64,000 nucleotides of DNA from Gammaproteobacteria bacterium (lineage in GTDB: Bacteria > Pseudomonadota > Gammaproteobacteria > Burkholderiales > Nitrosomonadaceae): contig CP054180.1 of NCBI GenBank assembly GCA_015709635.1, positions 1,612,001 to 1,676,000 of the forward strand, given 5' to 3'. Below the pieces are notes generated by a model. The model saw only the letters and a list, made by a program, of their open reading frames with translations. It did not search any database and was not told the origin of the DNA. Made by a program: the position numbers and the translations under genes. Positions 38,637 to 47,273 of this stretch are shown here, one piece after another (positions within the stretch are counted from its first letter, which is position 1; each line of letters begins with the position of its first letter).

Positions 38637-38971
38637 AGCACACCCTTCAAAAGTGCACCCTTCAAGATAGGTCACTCCAAGGCGGCTGAAGGTATCCGCT
38701 TTTTCGTTCCGTCGAACTATGGAGTAATTAGGAATATTTTACAGGGCAATTCAATTTTCTGAGTCAAAAAATTTTCTTGAATTCTTGACGGTTGAAGCAT
38801 GAAATTTACTGCCCAAATATTAAGCAATCGACATGAAAAACAGGGGGGGTACTTTTCAAAAAGTGAGTAACTTTGTGAGTAATTTTGAATGCATAAAAAT
38901 ACAGAATGGGTTAAATAAATGGTTTCCAGTGATAATATGAATCCATTCTGAGCATCCACGGTGCACGGTGA

Positions 38972-39217
38972 TCACTTTATTGAATCGATGATTTTATCCA
39001 AGTATAAGCGTGTCTTCTTGGCGGCTTGCTCTTCGTTTCTTGTCAATTCTTTCTGTACCAGGTTTGCAAAATTAATCAGGCTTTGTGATGGATAGTTATC
39101 CTGTAAGCCACAGTCTTGAAAGAATTCAGCAATCCAGTGAGCATTCAACTCACTGCTTCCTGTTTCTTGAAAATAGGTATCCGCTGCTAACAAGACGTAA
39201 TCTGATAACTTATGCAT
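38972..39217 (-). CDS. Small hypothetical protein
   Basis: 81 residues, MHKLSDYVLLAADTYFQETG onwards, mostly helical and charged. No recognised domain. The second IS427-type copy lies 47 bases upstream of its start and has probably separated it from its original promoter. Confidence 0.45.
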   Translation of the reverse strand: MHKLSDYVLLAADTYFQETGSSELNAHWIAEFFQDCGLQDNYPSQSLINFANLVQKELTRNEEQAAKKTRLYLDKIIDSIK

Positions 39218-39264
39218 TGCGTGTGCGCTTGGTCTTTGTGTGGAATCCTTCAGAAATCGAACTA

Positions 39265-40062
39265 GGGCCTGTTAACACTACCTAAGTGCTTCGACGATGA
39301 GAGCGAAATGGATGAATGAGAGAAAAATGACATCCAGTTTGTCGAATCTGGAGAATATTCGACGGAATCCCTTGAGTCTGCGGAATAATCTTTCGATCTC
39401 ATTGCGTTTTTTGTACATGGCGCGGTCATATTCCCAGAGCTCCAGCCGATTAGTTTTGGGTGGGACAACCGGGATATAACCGAGCTCCAATGCAAGCTGT
39501 CTGGTTTGATCACCCTCATAAGCGCGATCCATCAGCAGATGAGTAGGAGAAGAGACGGGGCCGAGTGCTAACAGGAGTTGTCGTCCTTCCGGTGCGTCGT
39601 GTATGCCCCGGAGATAAGGAAAAGTTATGGCTGTTCTGGTATCTGCGGCAACCAGATGAATTTTAGTGGTCCAGCCACCTCGGGATTTGCCGATGGATTG
39701 CGGGCCGTTTTTTTAATGCACCAGTACCATCAGGGTGCACTTTGACGCTGGTGCTATCCATCGAAACGGCTTCAATCTTGATGCGAATGATTTGTTGATG
39801 CTGCAGCTGCTCAAAACTTTTGAAGCACGCCGCTTTTCGCCCATCGATTCATTCGAGTGTAGATGGTATGCCAATTACCGAAACGCTTGGGTAGTCCGCG
39901 CCACTTGCAACCATGCTCGGTAACATACAGAATAGCATTGAGAATTTGTAGATTGGAATGACTGACATTGCCACGCTGGCGCGGCATGCAGTGTTCGATC
40001 TGTTGATATTGAGTTTCGGTGATTTCCATCACCATATTATATCAAATAGTGTTAACAGGCCC
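39265..40062 (-). mobile_element. IS5-family (IS427-type) element, copy 2
   Basis: 798 bp, with the same ends as copy 1 (GGGCCTGTTAACACTA and its inverse) and flanked by TA on both sides (AACTA before, TAATAA after). It lies in the same orientation as copy 1, 2.3 kb away. Confidence 0.88.
39278..40035 (-). pseudogene. IS427-type transposase of copy 2, frame broken
   Basis: Loss of one A and one T at about 39818-39826, relative to copy 1, turns VLQKVFEQL into VLQKF and a stop, so the first frame ends early. The second frame, including MDRAYEGDQTRQLALEL and the DDE-type C-terminus, is intact. The A-run for frameshifting is A7 here against A8 in copy 1. Confidence 0.8.
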
Positions 40063-40080
40063 TAATAAAAGCCGCAATAT

Positions 40081-40311
40081 CTAAAGATTCTTATCAACAG
40101 AATCGACAGCTTCGCGCCGCGCCATTTTGGCTTTTTTCGTGGGCGGCTCGAGTAGAGTGGCAGTTAAATCATGGAGTGTTAGCAATAGCTGAAGGTGTCG
40201 CTGTGCCCATACTGGCAAGGGCGCGGAACCGTTCGCCCAATGGCAAACGCTGACACGGGAAACGCCTGTACCCGATGCAAAATCACTCTGTTTCCAGCCT
40301 AATTTATCCAA
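40081..40311 (-). CDS. Small XRE/Cro-like helix-turn-helix protein
   Basis: 76 residues. WKQSDFASGTGVSRVSVCHW is a helix-turn-helix of the Cro/CI type, followed by a helical tail and a basic end. The start is uncertain: TTG at 40311 with AAGGG just before it, and the frame is closed upstream. Located between the IS copy and the GTAGGGC array, it could control island genes. Confidence 0.5.
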   Translation of the reverse strand: MDKLGWKQSDFASGTGVSRVSVCHWANGSAPLPVWAQRHLQLLLTLHDLTATLLEPPTKKAKMARREAVDSVDKNL

Positions 40312-40866
40312 ACCCTTATGAGAGTTTCAAGGGTAGCAGAGCTATAGGTGTAAAGCAACTTTAATAGAAAGTGGTAAATTATATTAATAAAGTAAACCAA
40401 TTTTAATAAAAAGTGAATAATCATTAAATTATTGAATTTAACATAACGTACGTTATTGGCAATTGAAAAAATAATTTCAGAAAAGTGGGAGACTCAATAT
40501 CCATGCGGATTGCAGCGATGTTTCAGGCGTTTTTGTGCAATTTCGCATAATTATTTATGCCATCGCATAACTAAATTCTAGTTATTTTTTACTCATGGTG
40601 AAGGGCGGCAACAGGAAAATTCCGCGCTGCATTTTCGTATTTAAACTTGCTGCGGAATCCAGAAATGTAGGGCAAGAATTGAAGCAAAAACCTATGAATT
40701 ACCCATGAAAGTAGGGCGCCCTACTGATTCCGGTGGCAATCACGGAAAAGTAGGGCGGCTATAAGTTAATAACAAAGCCATTCTTGACGATTCCGCCCTA
40801 CTCGCCCTACTTGCCCTACTCAAAAAACAGGGGGTAGGATAAAAGCAAAAAATATAACTATAAAAA
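40312..40866. other. Non-coding region holding the GTAGGGC array
   Basis: 555 bases between the HTH gene and the 3' end of int. The left part (40340-40480) is very AT-rich with repeated TTAATA/AAAGT words; the right part holds seven GTAGGGC heptamers. No gene is seen. Confidence 0.6.
40667..40819. repeat. Array of seven GTAGGGC heptamers (iteron-like)
   Basis: Forward copies start at 40667, 40711 and 40750. Inverse copies (GCCCTAC) start at 40718, 40795, 40804 and 40813. The pair at 40711-40724 forms a perfect 14-bp palindrome, GTAGGGCGCCCTAC. The last three are direct repeats with an exact 9-bp period. This regular spacing suggests binding of an oligomeric protein, such as a replication initiator or island regulator; the partner is unknown. 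Confidence 0.75.
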
Positions 40867-42099
40867 TTAAACCGATTTGCTGAATAACGGAATAACTTCC
40901 GCTCCCTTTTCCAATGCTTCGATATGGTTACTCCACCATATCATCATCCTCTTCCTTTCCGGTAAGTATTCCGCCCGGTTGTATGCGCCTCTGATCTCAT
41001 TCCTTTCGCCGTGTGCCAATTGCCGCTCAATAGCATCGGGATTGAATAGGCCGGATTCATTCAATGCAGTGGAAGCAACAGCCCGGAAGCCGTGCCCTGT
41101 CATCTTGCCTTTATAGCCAAGACGGTACAGGGCAAAGAGCAAAGTATTGTTGCTTATCGGCTTGTTAGGGTTTCTTCCAGGCAGCAGGTAGCGGCTATCC
41201 CCGGCAATGGTTTTCAATTCAGTCAGTATGTTCAATGCTTGATGGGTAAGGGGTACAACGTGTTCATTTTTCATTTTCATGCGTGTAGCTGGCACAATCC
41301 ATAGCGCGTTGCTCAGGTCGATTTCTTCCCATAGCGCGCCTATCAGTTCATTAGTACGAACGAAGGTTAAAGCCAGCAATCGCAAGGCAAGCTGCGTTTG
41401 CCGGTCACCTATGCGTTCATAGTTAGCAATTGCTCGCAGCAGTTCCGGCAATTCTTCCGGTTTAACCGCTGCTTGGTTTTTCTTTTTGTGCGGCGTGAGT
41501 GCGCCGCGAAGATCGCCGGAAGGATCGCGATTGCAGCGGCTTGTCGATACCCCATAGCGGAATACTTGCCCGCATACTCCCAGCACTCTATGCGCCAGAT
41601 CATAAGAACCACGCTGTTCAATGATGCGGATCATATTGAGCAATTGCGGGGCTTCGATCGTGCTGATAGGGTACATTCCGATATAGGGAAACGCATTGCT
41701 TTCAAGTCGTCTCAGTACATCTTTTGCATGGCTTTTTGCCCAGGTGTGCGTTTGCTTGGTAGACCATTCACGGGCTACGGCTTCAAAGCTATTGGCGGCG
41801 GCTTCCTTGGCTTTCTGTTTATTGATCTGGCGATCAATGGACGGATCGATATTGCCGGACAGCTTGACACGCTCAACTTGTGCAAGCTGCCTTGCTTGCT
41901 TTAACCCCACAACAGGATAAACGCCAAGGGATAAAGATTTTTCCTTGTCATGAATCTTATAGCGCAGCCGCCAATACTTGCGGCCGTCTTCATAAACCCA
42001 AAGATAAAGCCCTTGGCCATCGTGCAGCTTGCGTATCTTGCTACCTTCGGCGGTTGCATTCTTGCAAGCCAAGTCAGTCAGCGCCTCTTTTATAGCCAT
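40867..42099 (-). CDS. P4-type tyrosine integrase
   Basis: 410-residue site-specific recombinase that integrates the island. An N-terminal DUF4102-type arm-binding domain (LTDLACKNATAEGSKIRKLH) is followed by the core-binding and catalytic domains. The catalytic residues are visible: Arg in TFVRTNELIGALW, His-x-x-Arg in HGFRAVAST, His in LAHGERNEIRG and the Tyr nucleophile in AYNRAEYLPER. It is adjacent to the 3' end of its target tRNA. The four TGTGGTAA boxes overlap its promoter. Confidence 0.93.
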   Translation of the reverse strand: MAIKEALTDLACKNATAEGSKIRKLHDGQGLYLWVYEDGRKYWRLRYKIHDKEKSLSLGVYPVVGLKQARQLAQVERVKLSGNIDPSIDRQINKQKAKEAAANSFEAVAREWSTKQTHTWAKSHAKDVLRRLESNAFPYIGMYPISTIEAPQLLNMIRIIEQRGSYDLAHRVLGVCGQVFRYGVSTSRCNRDPSGDLRGALTPHKKKNQAAVKPEELPELLRAIANYERIGDRQTQLALRLLALTFVRTNELIGALWEEIDLSNALWIVPATRMKMKNEHVVPLTHQALNILTELKTIAGDSRYLLPGRNPNKPISNNTLLFALYRLGYKGKMTGHGFRAVASTALNESGLFNPDAIERQLAHGERNEIRGAYNRAEYLPERKRMMIWWSNHIEALEKGAEVIPLFSKSV

Positions 42100-42101
42100 A
42101 A

Positions 42102-42149
42102 TGTGGTAACTCAGAATGTGGTAAAAAAGTTACCACACTTTTTACCACA
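42102..42149. promoter_or_regulatory. Four TGTGGTAA boxes at the int promoter / arm region
   Basis: Direct copies at 42102-42109 and 42117-42124 face inverse copies (TTACCACA) at 42130-42137 and 42142-42149. They lie between the int start codon and the tRNA attachment site. This is where arm-type integrase sites and the int promoter are expected, so integrase or an excisionase could bind here and repress int. Confidence 0.62.
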
Positions 42150-42263
42150 TTTTTTTACTGGCTTCTAGCGGATTATTCTGGATTGGTACGGAATAGAATA
42201 TTCGGTAAGGTGTCGTTATTGCTAGGCTTCGTGGATTGCTTTGGACTTGCATGGAAGAGGATG

Positions 42264-42355
42264 TGGCGGAGAAGGCGGGATTCGAACCCGCGGTACGGTT
42301 TGAGCCGTACACACGCTTTCCAGGCGTGCACCTTCAACCACTCGGTCACTTCTCC
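42264..42355 (-). tRNA. tRNA-Ser (anticodon GGA)
   Basis: On the - strand the gene runs GGAGAAGTGACCGAGTGG to a 3' end with encoded CCA. The anticodon stem CACGC/GCGTG closes the loop CTGGAAA, giving anticodon GGA. The long variable arm (TACGG...CCGTA) is typical of serine tRNAs, and the T-loop GGTTCGAATCC is normal. It is intact although it is the island's insertion site, because the island carries a replacement 3' end. Confidence 0.95.
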
Positions 42356-42446
42356 AGGTGAAATTCTGCAAGGGGGCAAAGAATAAACCAGTTCCTGGTT
42401 TCGGGCAAATTTGTTTTGTCGATTTTTTGTCTATCGATGGTAAATT

Positions 42447-42914
42447 CTAACGCAAATATTTCCACGTGGCGAAAGTAGCGCCTTGCCCGATTGTTGTGCC
42501 ATCGGGTTTATGTATATTCCAGATGGTGATCTGCTCAGCGAGAAAACACCGTCCGGTACTGGATATTCTGATTCCACTATAGCCAGAAATATAGCCTTGT
42601 GTTTTTACCTGCTCCAGCATACGTGCGCGTTCTTCACGTGTGGCGGGTTCGGCTGTCAAACGGGATGGCGTTTGAGTGAATTGCTGCCAATTCATTGCCC
42701 ATAAATCAAGTGCTGTGCGATTACCGTAATTTAATACCGGATCGTCTTCCGTGCCGTGCGATGCCACTACGAACGGGCTGTTGAACAGTCGCTCCGCTTG
42801 TTCCAGCGGTGTGCCGCTGCGTTCAATCAATTCCTGTTTGGTCCAGCGCGCGTAGCTGTTGAGTAGATACTGGCACCATTGCACAATTTCAGGATGTATC
42901 CAGTCAATTTGCAT
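42447..42914 (-). CDS. MEKHLA-domain (PAS-like) protein
   Basis: 155 residues. The pattern LFNSPFVVASHGTEDDPVLNYGNRTALDLW, a middle with SRLTAEPATREERARMLEQV, and the end GQGATFATWKYL match stand-alone MEKHLA domains, a PAS-related fold found in plants, cyanobacteria and proteobacteria. The role is unknown; a sensory or ligand-binding function is an inference. Confidence 0.75.
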   Translation of the reverse strand: MQIDWIHPEIVQWCQYLLNSYARWTKQELIERSGTPLEQAERLFNSPFVVASHGTEDDPVLNYGNRTALDLWAMNWQQFTQTPSRLTAEPATREERARMLEQVKTQGYISGYSGIRISSTGRCFLAEQITIWNIHKPDGTTIGQGATFATWKYLR

Positions 42915-42983
42915 TATTCAAAATATAAATTAATAAGTTACAGTATGTGTCAAGATTGCTGCAAATGAGTGATTGCATCAGGA

Positions 42984-45563
42984 TTAAAGCCCCAAATATC
43001 CTTTTGCGATTCTGTAATAAACGATCCGCAGTGGTTTATCTTCGCGTGTGATCATCAGGCTTTGCACCGGACCGGGCTGATCGAGGAATCTGGTGATGTC
43101 GTTGCCGGCACGATCTTGTTCCAGATGCTTTTGCTCCATGCCAACCAGGATTATCGGCCGGGTGGTGGGCGGTTCCGCGGGGTGCCATAATTGGTACATG
43201 GCGCCGCTGTCGCCAAACATATTGCGCGAGCGGATATCCATCGCTTCTCCGTGCCGATTGTAAAAAAACATCGCGCTGGCGACCGACCATTTGCTCATGC
43301 CGACAACAAGCGGTTTTTGTCCGGTTTCCCGTTGCACATTTTCGACAATCTTTTCGATCTCACCGGTGGTTTCACGCCAATAGTATCGAGTCATGAATGA
43401 CGGATAGGGGATTCCCGGAATTCCGAGTACTACGTAGTGTAGGGTTAAGGCATACACCACAAGCAAAATAGCGATAGTCGGCTTCCAGGCGGCTTGAATG
43501 CGGTCTGTAATGCTGCGCGGACTAAGATTTTGCCCCATCATCCATGCCATGGTCGGCACAATGGCTAGCCATAGCGGGGCGGTCCAATGAAAGCGTAATG
43601 AATCGAATATACTCAGGGCAAAAAATATTACCAAGGGTATGCCGGTGAAGATGCAAACAAACAAAGTGCGTCTGCGCGCAATTTCGCTGCCGTTCGGCTG
43701 ATTCCCGGGCAATAAAGCCAGTAATGCCGCTGCCAAACCTACTGGCGATAACAATACCAACAGATCGACGAACAGTAGATGGGGTGAGAACAGGTCGTCA
43801 CCGACACCGCGGATTCGCGATGACTGAAATGCGATCGAAGTCCAATGGTGATCCAAGTTCCAAATAATAACGGGGGAAAACAGCAGCAGCGCCAGCAGCG
43901 CCGCAAGGTACGGATGCGGACGGATCAACCAGCGGCGCGCAACCGGATCGATGAGCGTGAATAACAGGGCGGCTGCGCCCAGCAATCCCAGCGTATATTT
44001 GGATAAAATGCCGAGACCAAATGCGATTCCCATACCCAGCCACGCTGAGCTGCGGTTTGCCACCAAAGCGCGTTCCATGTAATACAGTGTGGCGGCCCAG
44101 GCGGCCATTACCGGAGCATCGGTTGTCATGAGGAAGCCGGTGGCAAAGGTGAATGGCAGAATAGCCAACAGCAGTGCGGTACGCATGGCAGTCGATTTGT
44201 CGTACAGATTCTGTGCCAAAGCATACAGAAAGCCCATCGTGATCAAGCCGCAAAGAAATGCACCAATCCTAACGCCAAATTCACTATGACCGGCGAGTGC
44301 GGTGCCGAGCCAGATCAGCCATGCCACCATGGGCGGATGATCATAAAAACTTAATTCCATGTGTTGAGCATAATTCCAGTAATACGCTTCATCCGGAATC
44401 AGTTCCGTTTGCCCGAGATAAATCAGGCGCAGCACTACGATGAATGCGACGACTCCAATTGAAGCGACGCGCCAGTGTACATCCGGAGCGGGTTGATTCT
44501 GTGTTGGGGACGGTAAGTAAAAAACGGATCCCAGATAAACAATGATGGATGTAACTGCAATGGCTGGGAAAATAGCCAAAAGCGGTGGTGCGTGCCAATC
44601 ATAAACCAGCAAAGCCAATAAGCCGCCGCGCGTGAACAGCGCAATACCGCCGAGTGCCGCAAGACGGCCAATCAGGCGCCAGTGCAATTGGCCCGCCGGT
44701 TGCAGCCGGAATAAATCGCGCAAATTGAATGCGTACACTGCCGCAGCAACGAGAAAACTCACGATATGCGCCAAAGCCAATCCCGCACCGCTACTCATCA
44801 TCAGCTGATAGATTGCAATATCGATGAGTATGCTCAACAGGCCGGCTGTTACAAAACGGTTAGTACCGCCAGTTGCAACCGCGCCGCCCGCAAGTGCCAT
44901 GAGTCGTTGCAAGTAAGCCCATTGATGGTGAAATGACAATTTCGAAGTACCGCGTGTCCGGTCACGAAAACAGATGGGTACCTCCACGACTTTCAGCTTG
45001 CCTTGCCCGGCCATCAGCAATTCGAGCAGAATCTTATAGCCATGCGCTTGCTCGGAAATAGTCGATGCCAGTTCGCGGCGGAAAGCAAAAAAACCGGAGG
45101 TTGCATCGTTGACATCGCACAATGGGCGTGCCAACCAGCCGCCGGCGCGCGATAGCCATTGCCGGTACAGCGGCCAGCCTTCGGTGCTGCCGCCGGGAAT
45201 GTACCGGCTGCCGATGGCGATGTCGTAACCGCCGTTTAATACCGGTTCAGCAATCGCACCAAGCCGTTCCGGCGGGTGACTCAGATCGGCATCCATGACG
45301 ACAATGACGTCGCTTCGCGCCGCTGCTGCGCCAGCCAGAATCGATGCGATCAAATCGGGTTTTTGCGTGCGCTCGATCAGTCTTACATCCGCTTTTTTCT
45401 CCCAACCGCGAACTTTCTCAGGCGTGCCGTCGCGTGAACCGTCGTCGACGAAAATGACCTCAAAGCTGCCCGCTGGCAGATTCAGCGTCGATAGCGAAGT
45501 TAGTAAGGGATCGATGTTGTCAGCTTCGTTGAGCGTCGGAATGACTATGGAAAATTTTATCAA
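42984..45563 (-). CDS. Three-domain glycosyltransferase: GT2 - GtrA - GT39/ArnT-like
   Basis: 859 residues. Residues ~1-240 are a dolichol-phosphate-mannose-synthase-like GT2 (VIPTLNEADNIDPLL, VVMDADLSHPPERLG) making polyprenyl-phosphate sugars. Residues ~245-350 form a four-span GtrA-like flippase domain. The rest is a multi-span GT39/ArnT-like transferase (ELIPDEAYYWNYAQHMELSFYDHPP carries the conserved acidic and aromatic residues). One chain could therefore make, flip and transfer a lipid-linked sugar, for example to lipid A or a glycan. The DPM1-GT39 fusion occurs elsewhere; the substrate is unknown. Confidence 0.85.
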   Translation of the reverse strand: MIKFSIVIPTLNEADNIDPLLTSLSTLNLPAGSFEVIFVDDGSRDGTPEKVRGWEKKADVRLIERTQKPDLIASILAGAAAARSDVIVVMDADLSHPPERLGAIAEPVLNGGYDIAIGSRYIPGGSTEGWPLYRQWLSRAGGWLARPLCDVNDATSGFFAFRRELASTISEQAHGYKILLELLMAGQGKLKVVEVPICFRDRTRGTSKLSFHHQWAYLQRLMALAGGAVATGGTNRFVTAGLLSILIDIAIYQLMMSSGAGLALAHIVSFLVAAAVYAFNLRDLFRLQPAGQLHWRLIGRLAALGGIALFTRGGLLALLVYDWHAPPLLAIFPAIAVTSIIVYLGSVFYLPSPTQNQPAPDVHWRVASIGVVAFIVVLRLIYLGQTELIPDEAYYWNYAQHMELSFYDHPPMVAWLIWLGTALAGHSEFGVRIGAFLCGLITMGFLYALAQNLYDKSTAMRTALLLAILPFTFATGFLMTTDAPVMAAWAATLYYMERALVANRSSAWLGMGIAFGLGILSKYTLGLLGAAALLFTLIDPVARRWLIRPHPYLAALLALLLFSPVIIWNLDHHWTSIAFQSSRIRGVGDDLFSPHLLFVDLLVLLSPVGLAAALLALLPGNQPNGSEIARRRTLFVCIFTGIPLVIFFALSIFDSLRFHWTAPLWLAIVPTMAWMMGQNLSPRSITDRIQAAWKPTIAILLVVYALTLHYVVLGIPGIPYPSFMTRYYWRETTGEIEKIVENVQRETGQKPLVVGMSKWSVASAMFFYNRHGEAMDIRSRNMFGDSGAMYQLWHPAEPPTTRPIILVGMEQKHLEQDRAGNDITRFLDQPGPVQSLMITREDKPLRIVYYRIAKGYLGL

Positions 45564-45819
45564 GGGAATCTCTGGAAATGGAGTGTTTGGTTTCTGTAAT
45601 TTTAATCGATAGGAAGCTCAGAAAATCAGAGCCCAATCATATTCTTGCGATTTCTTCTTCACAATTAATTCACTGGTATCAATATATTATTATGCGTTAA
45701 GTTTAAGTGTGATTGTATAAAGTGCCTGAAAGAACATGATTGTAGTGGAATTCGCCAACGTATGACTGGAAGCTGATCGCTTGAAGAAACCGCTGCCAGT
45801 ATAAATTAGGAAAACAGTG

Positions 45820-47124
45820 ATGGCTATTGATTTAGGGTTTGACAGGATTGTTCGTGATTTAAGTGGTGCACGGTGGATTTTTTCTCAATTAACGGAAGAC
45901 GATACGACGGCAACATCGATTCATCGCTGTTTTCGGCGCATCGTTTGGCGTGAAGCCAGTCTGCTGGACCGCTGCATCATGCTGGTGGTGCTGCCATTCC
46001 TACCTTTCTTGATTATCGCGCTGACAGTAGTTTTCACGGCGCTTAATGGACATGCAATCAAAAAGCGAAGCGGCAAAGGAATTATCCGTCAGGCTTATGA
46101 GCAAATCGGTGTGGCATGCCATTTTGCCATTTTGCCGCCGTGGTACTACATCTTTGAATTACACGATGACGATAAAAGACAGCGTGCCAATGAATACCTG
46201 AATCGCTTTGAAACGAAAGCAGGGCTTTATCGCTTCATGCGCGACAATAATGGTGGGCTTCCAATTCCTGCTGAACGTAGTACGGATTGCATCAGGGATA
46301 AGACGCTCTTTATGGCACATTGCCGGAAGAACGGTGTTGCTGCAGCGCCGATCCTTTGGATAATCAAGGATGAGGAAATTATACCGGTCGATTGGGATAA
46401 ATCCGGTTTTCCCGAGTTTGATCTTTTTATCAAACCGCTCAACGGGCAGGGCGGCAGAGGCACCATACGCTGGGATTATCTGGGTTCCGGGCAATTTCTC
46501 TGCAACGACGGGAGCCGTGCAAATGGAAGTCAGATGCTTGAAATTTTGCGGCAAAATTCAAAACAGACAGCGTATATCGTACAGCCGCGGCTGATCAATC
46601 ACTCCGAAATTGTTGATCTGGCTTGCGGCGCACTGGCGACCGTGCGCGTCATGAGCTGCCGCAATGAAACGGGCGGTTATGAAGTCACCAATGCAGTCTT
46701 TCGCATGAAGCGATACGCCGATGTGATCGTCGATAACTATCACGCGGGCGGCATTGCGGCCAATGTCGATATCAAAACGGGAGTGCTGGGGGAAGGTACG
46801 CGCGGCGGCTGGGGAGTGGTGACTGATGGTTGGTATGAACAACATCCCTTATCTCATACCGCGATACCGCAGCGTAAGCTTCCCCGTTGGGAAACGATGA
46901 TCGATTTTGTGCAAAATGCCCATGTCCGCCTTTTCCCAGACCAGGTAGTGATTGGCTGGGATGTTGCCTTGCTCGAAAATGGCCCATGTCTGATTGAAGC
47001 CAATAAAGCACCGGATTTGGATATCATTCAACGCGCTCAGAAAGGACCGCTGGGTAATGAGCGGCTCGGCGAGCTTCTGGCATTCAATCTGCAACGGACA
47101 ATTGAAACTAAGTATGTGCATTGA
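45820..47124 (+). CDS. Sugar-transfer-associated ATP-grasp protein
   Basis: 434 residues from ATG 45820, preceded by TAGGAAA; a GTG three bases earlier is rejected. It has an N-terminal hydrophobic stretch (LVVLPFLPFLIIALTVVF), then an ATP-grasp core with LFIKPLNGQGGRGTIRW and the metal-binding end CLIEANKAPDLDI. The layout matches the ATP-grasp family found in polysaccharide loci, which is proposed to ligate amino or carboxyl groups onto sugars. Divergent from the big glycosyltransferase and first of the + strand glycan genes. Confidence 0.78.
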   Translation: MAIDLGFDRIVRDLSGARWIFSQLTEDDTTATSIHRCFRRIVWREASLLDRCIMLVVLPFLPFLIIALTVVFTALNGHAIKKRSGKGIIRQAYEQIGVACHFAILPPWYYIFELHDDDKRQRANEYLNRFETKAGLYRFMRDNNGGLPIPAERSTDCIRDKTLFMAHCRKNGVAAAPILWIIKDEEIIPVDWDKSGFPEFDLFIKPLNGQGGRGTIRWDYLGSGQFLCNDGSRANGSQMLEILRQNSKQTAYIVQPRLINHSEIVDLACGALATVRVMSCRNETGGYEVTNAVFRMKRYADVIVDNYHAGGIAANVDIKTGVLGEGTRGGWGVVTDGWYEQHPLSHTAIPQRKLPRWETMIDFVQNAHVRLFPDQVVIGWDVALLENGPCLIEANKAPDLDIIQRAQKGPLGNERLGELLAFNLQRTIETKYVH

Positions 47125-47216
47125 TCATTCACATCAGCCTTAATGAGCGGTTCATTCGATTGATGCGGAGTATGGAGCCGGTATATCTTTTAATGAATAA
47201 AATAGCCATGATCCGG

Positions 47217-47222
47217 TATAAT
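47217..47222 (+). promoter_or_regulatory. Candidate -10 box before the Kdo-hydroxylase-like gene
   Basis: A perfect TATAAT lies 51 bases upstream of ATG 47274. No good -35 hexamer stands 16-18 bases before it, so the promoter may be extended or activated. It could serve the gene run up to 56.3 kb. Confidence 0.35.
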
Positions 47223-47273
47223 TCGCGGTTGCAAAATTTTCGTTTCTAAATAAGTTTAAGTCGAGGATATAGC

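Larger units (their letters stand above)
34141..42288. mobile_element. Genomic island at tRNA-Ser(GGA) with P4-type integrase
   Basis: One edge is the 3' end of tRNA-Ser (42264-42288). The other is a direct copy of the last ~25 tRNA bases at 34141-34164. An integrase gene lies immediately inside the tRNA end, the usual P4-type arrangement. The interior is AT-rich, with a toxin-antitoxin pair, cassette-like genes and three insertion sequences. The replication genes often found in such islands are absent. Confidence 0.78.

Noticed and set aside
38717..38959. 80-codon open frame on the - strand
   Set aside because: Cys/Phe-rich composition without ribosome site or conserved pattern; looks like a chance frame in AT-rich DNA.
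16487..40062. All frameshifts as sequencing errors
   Set aside because: Lesions include clean nonsense codons, an exact 8-bp duplication and large deletions, and they are confined to mobile or passenger genes, while all housekeeping genes are intact. A few homopolymer indels in the IS copies could still be errors.
40667..40819. GTAGGGC repeats as a CRISPR array
   Set aside because: The repeat is only 7 bp, occurs in both orientations with irregular gaps, and no cas gene is nearby.
45564..45819. Riboswitch or attenuator between the divergent glycan genes
   Set aside because: No convincing stem-loop or conserved aptamer pattern could be seen in this 256-base gap.
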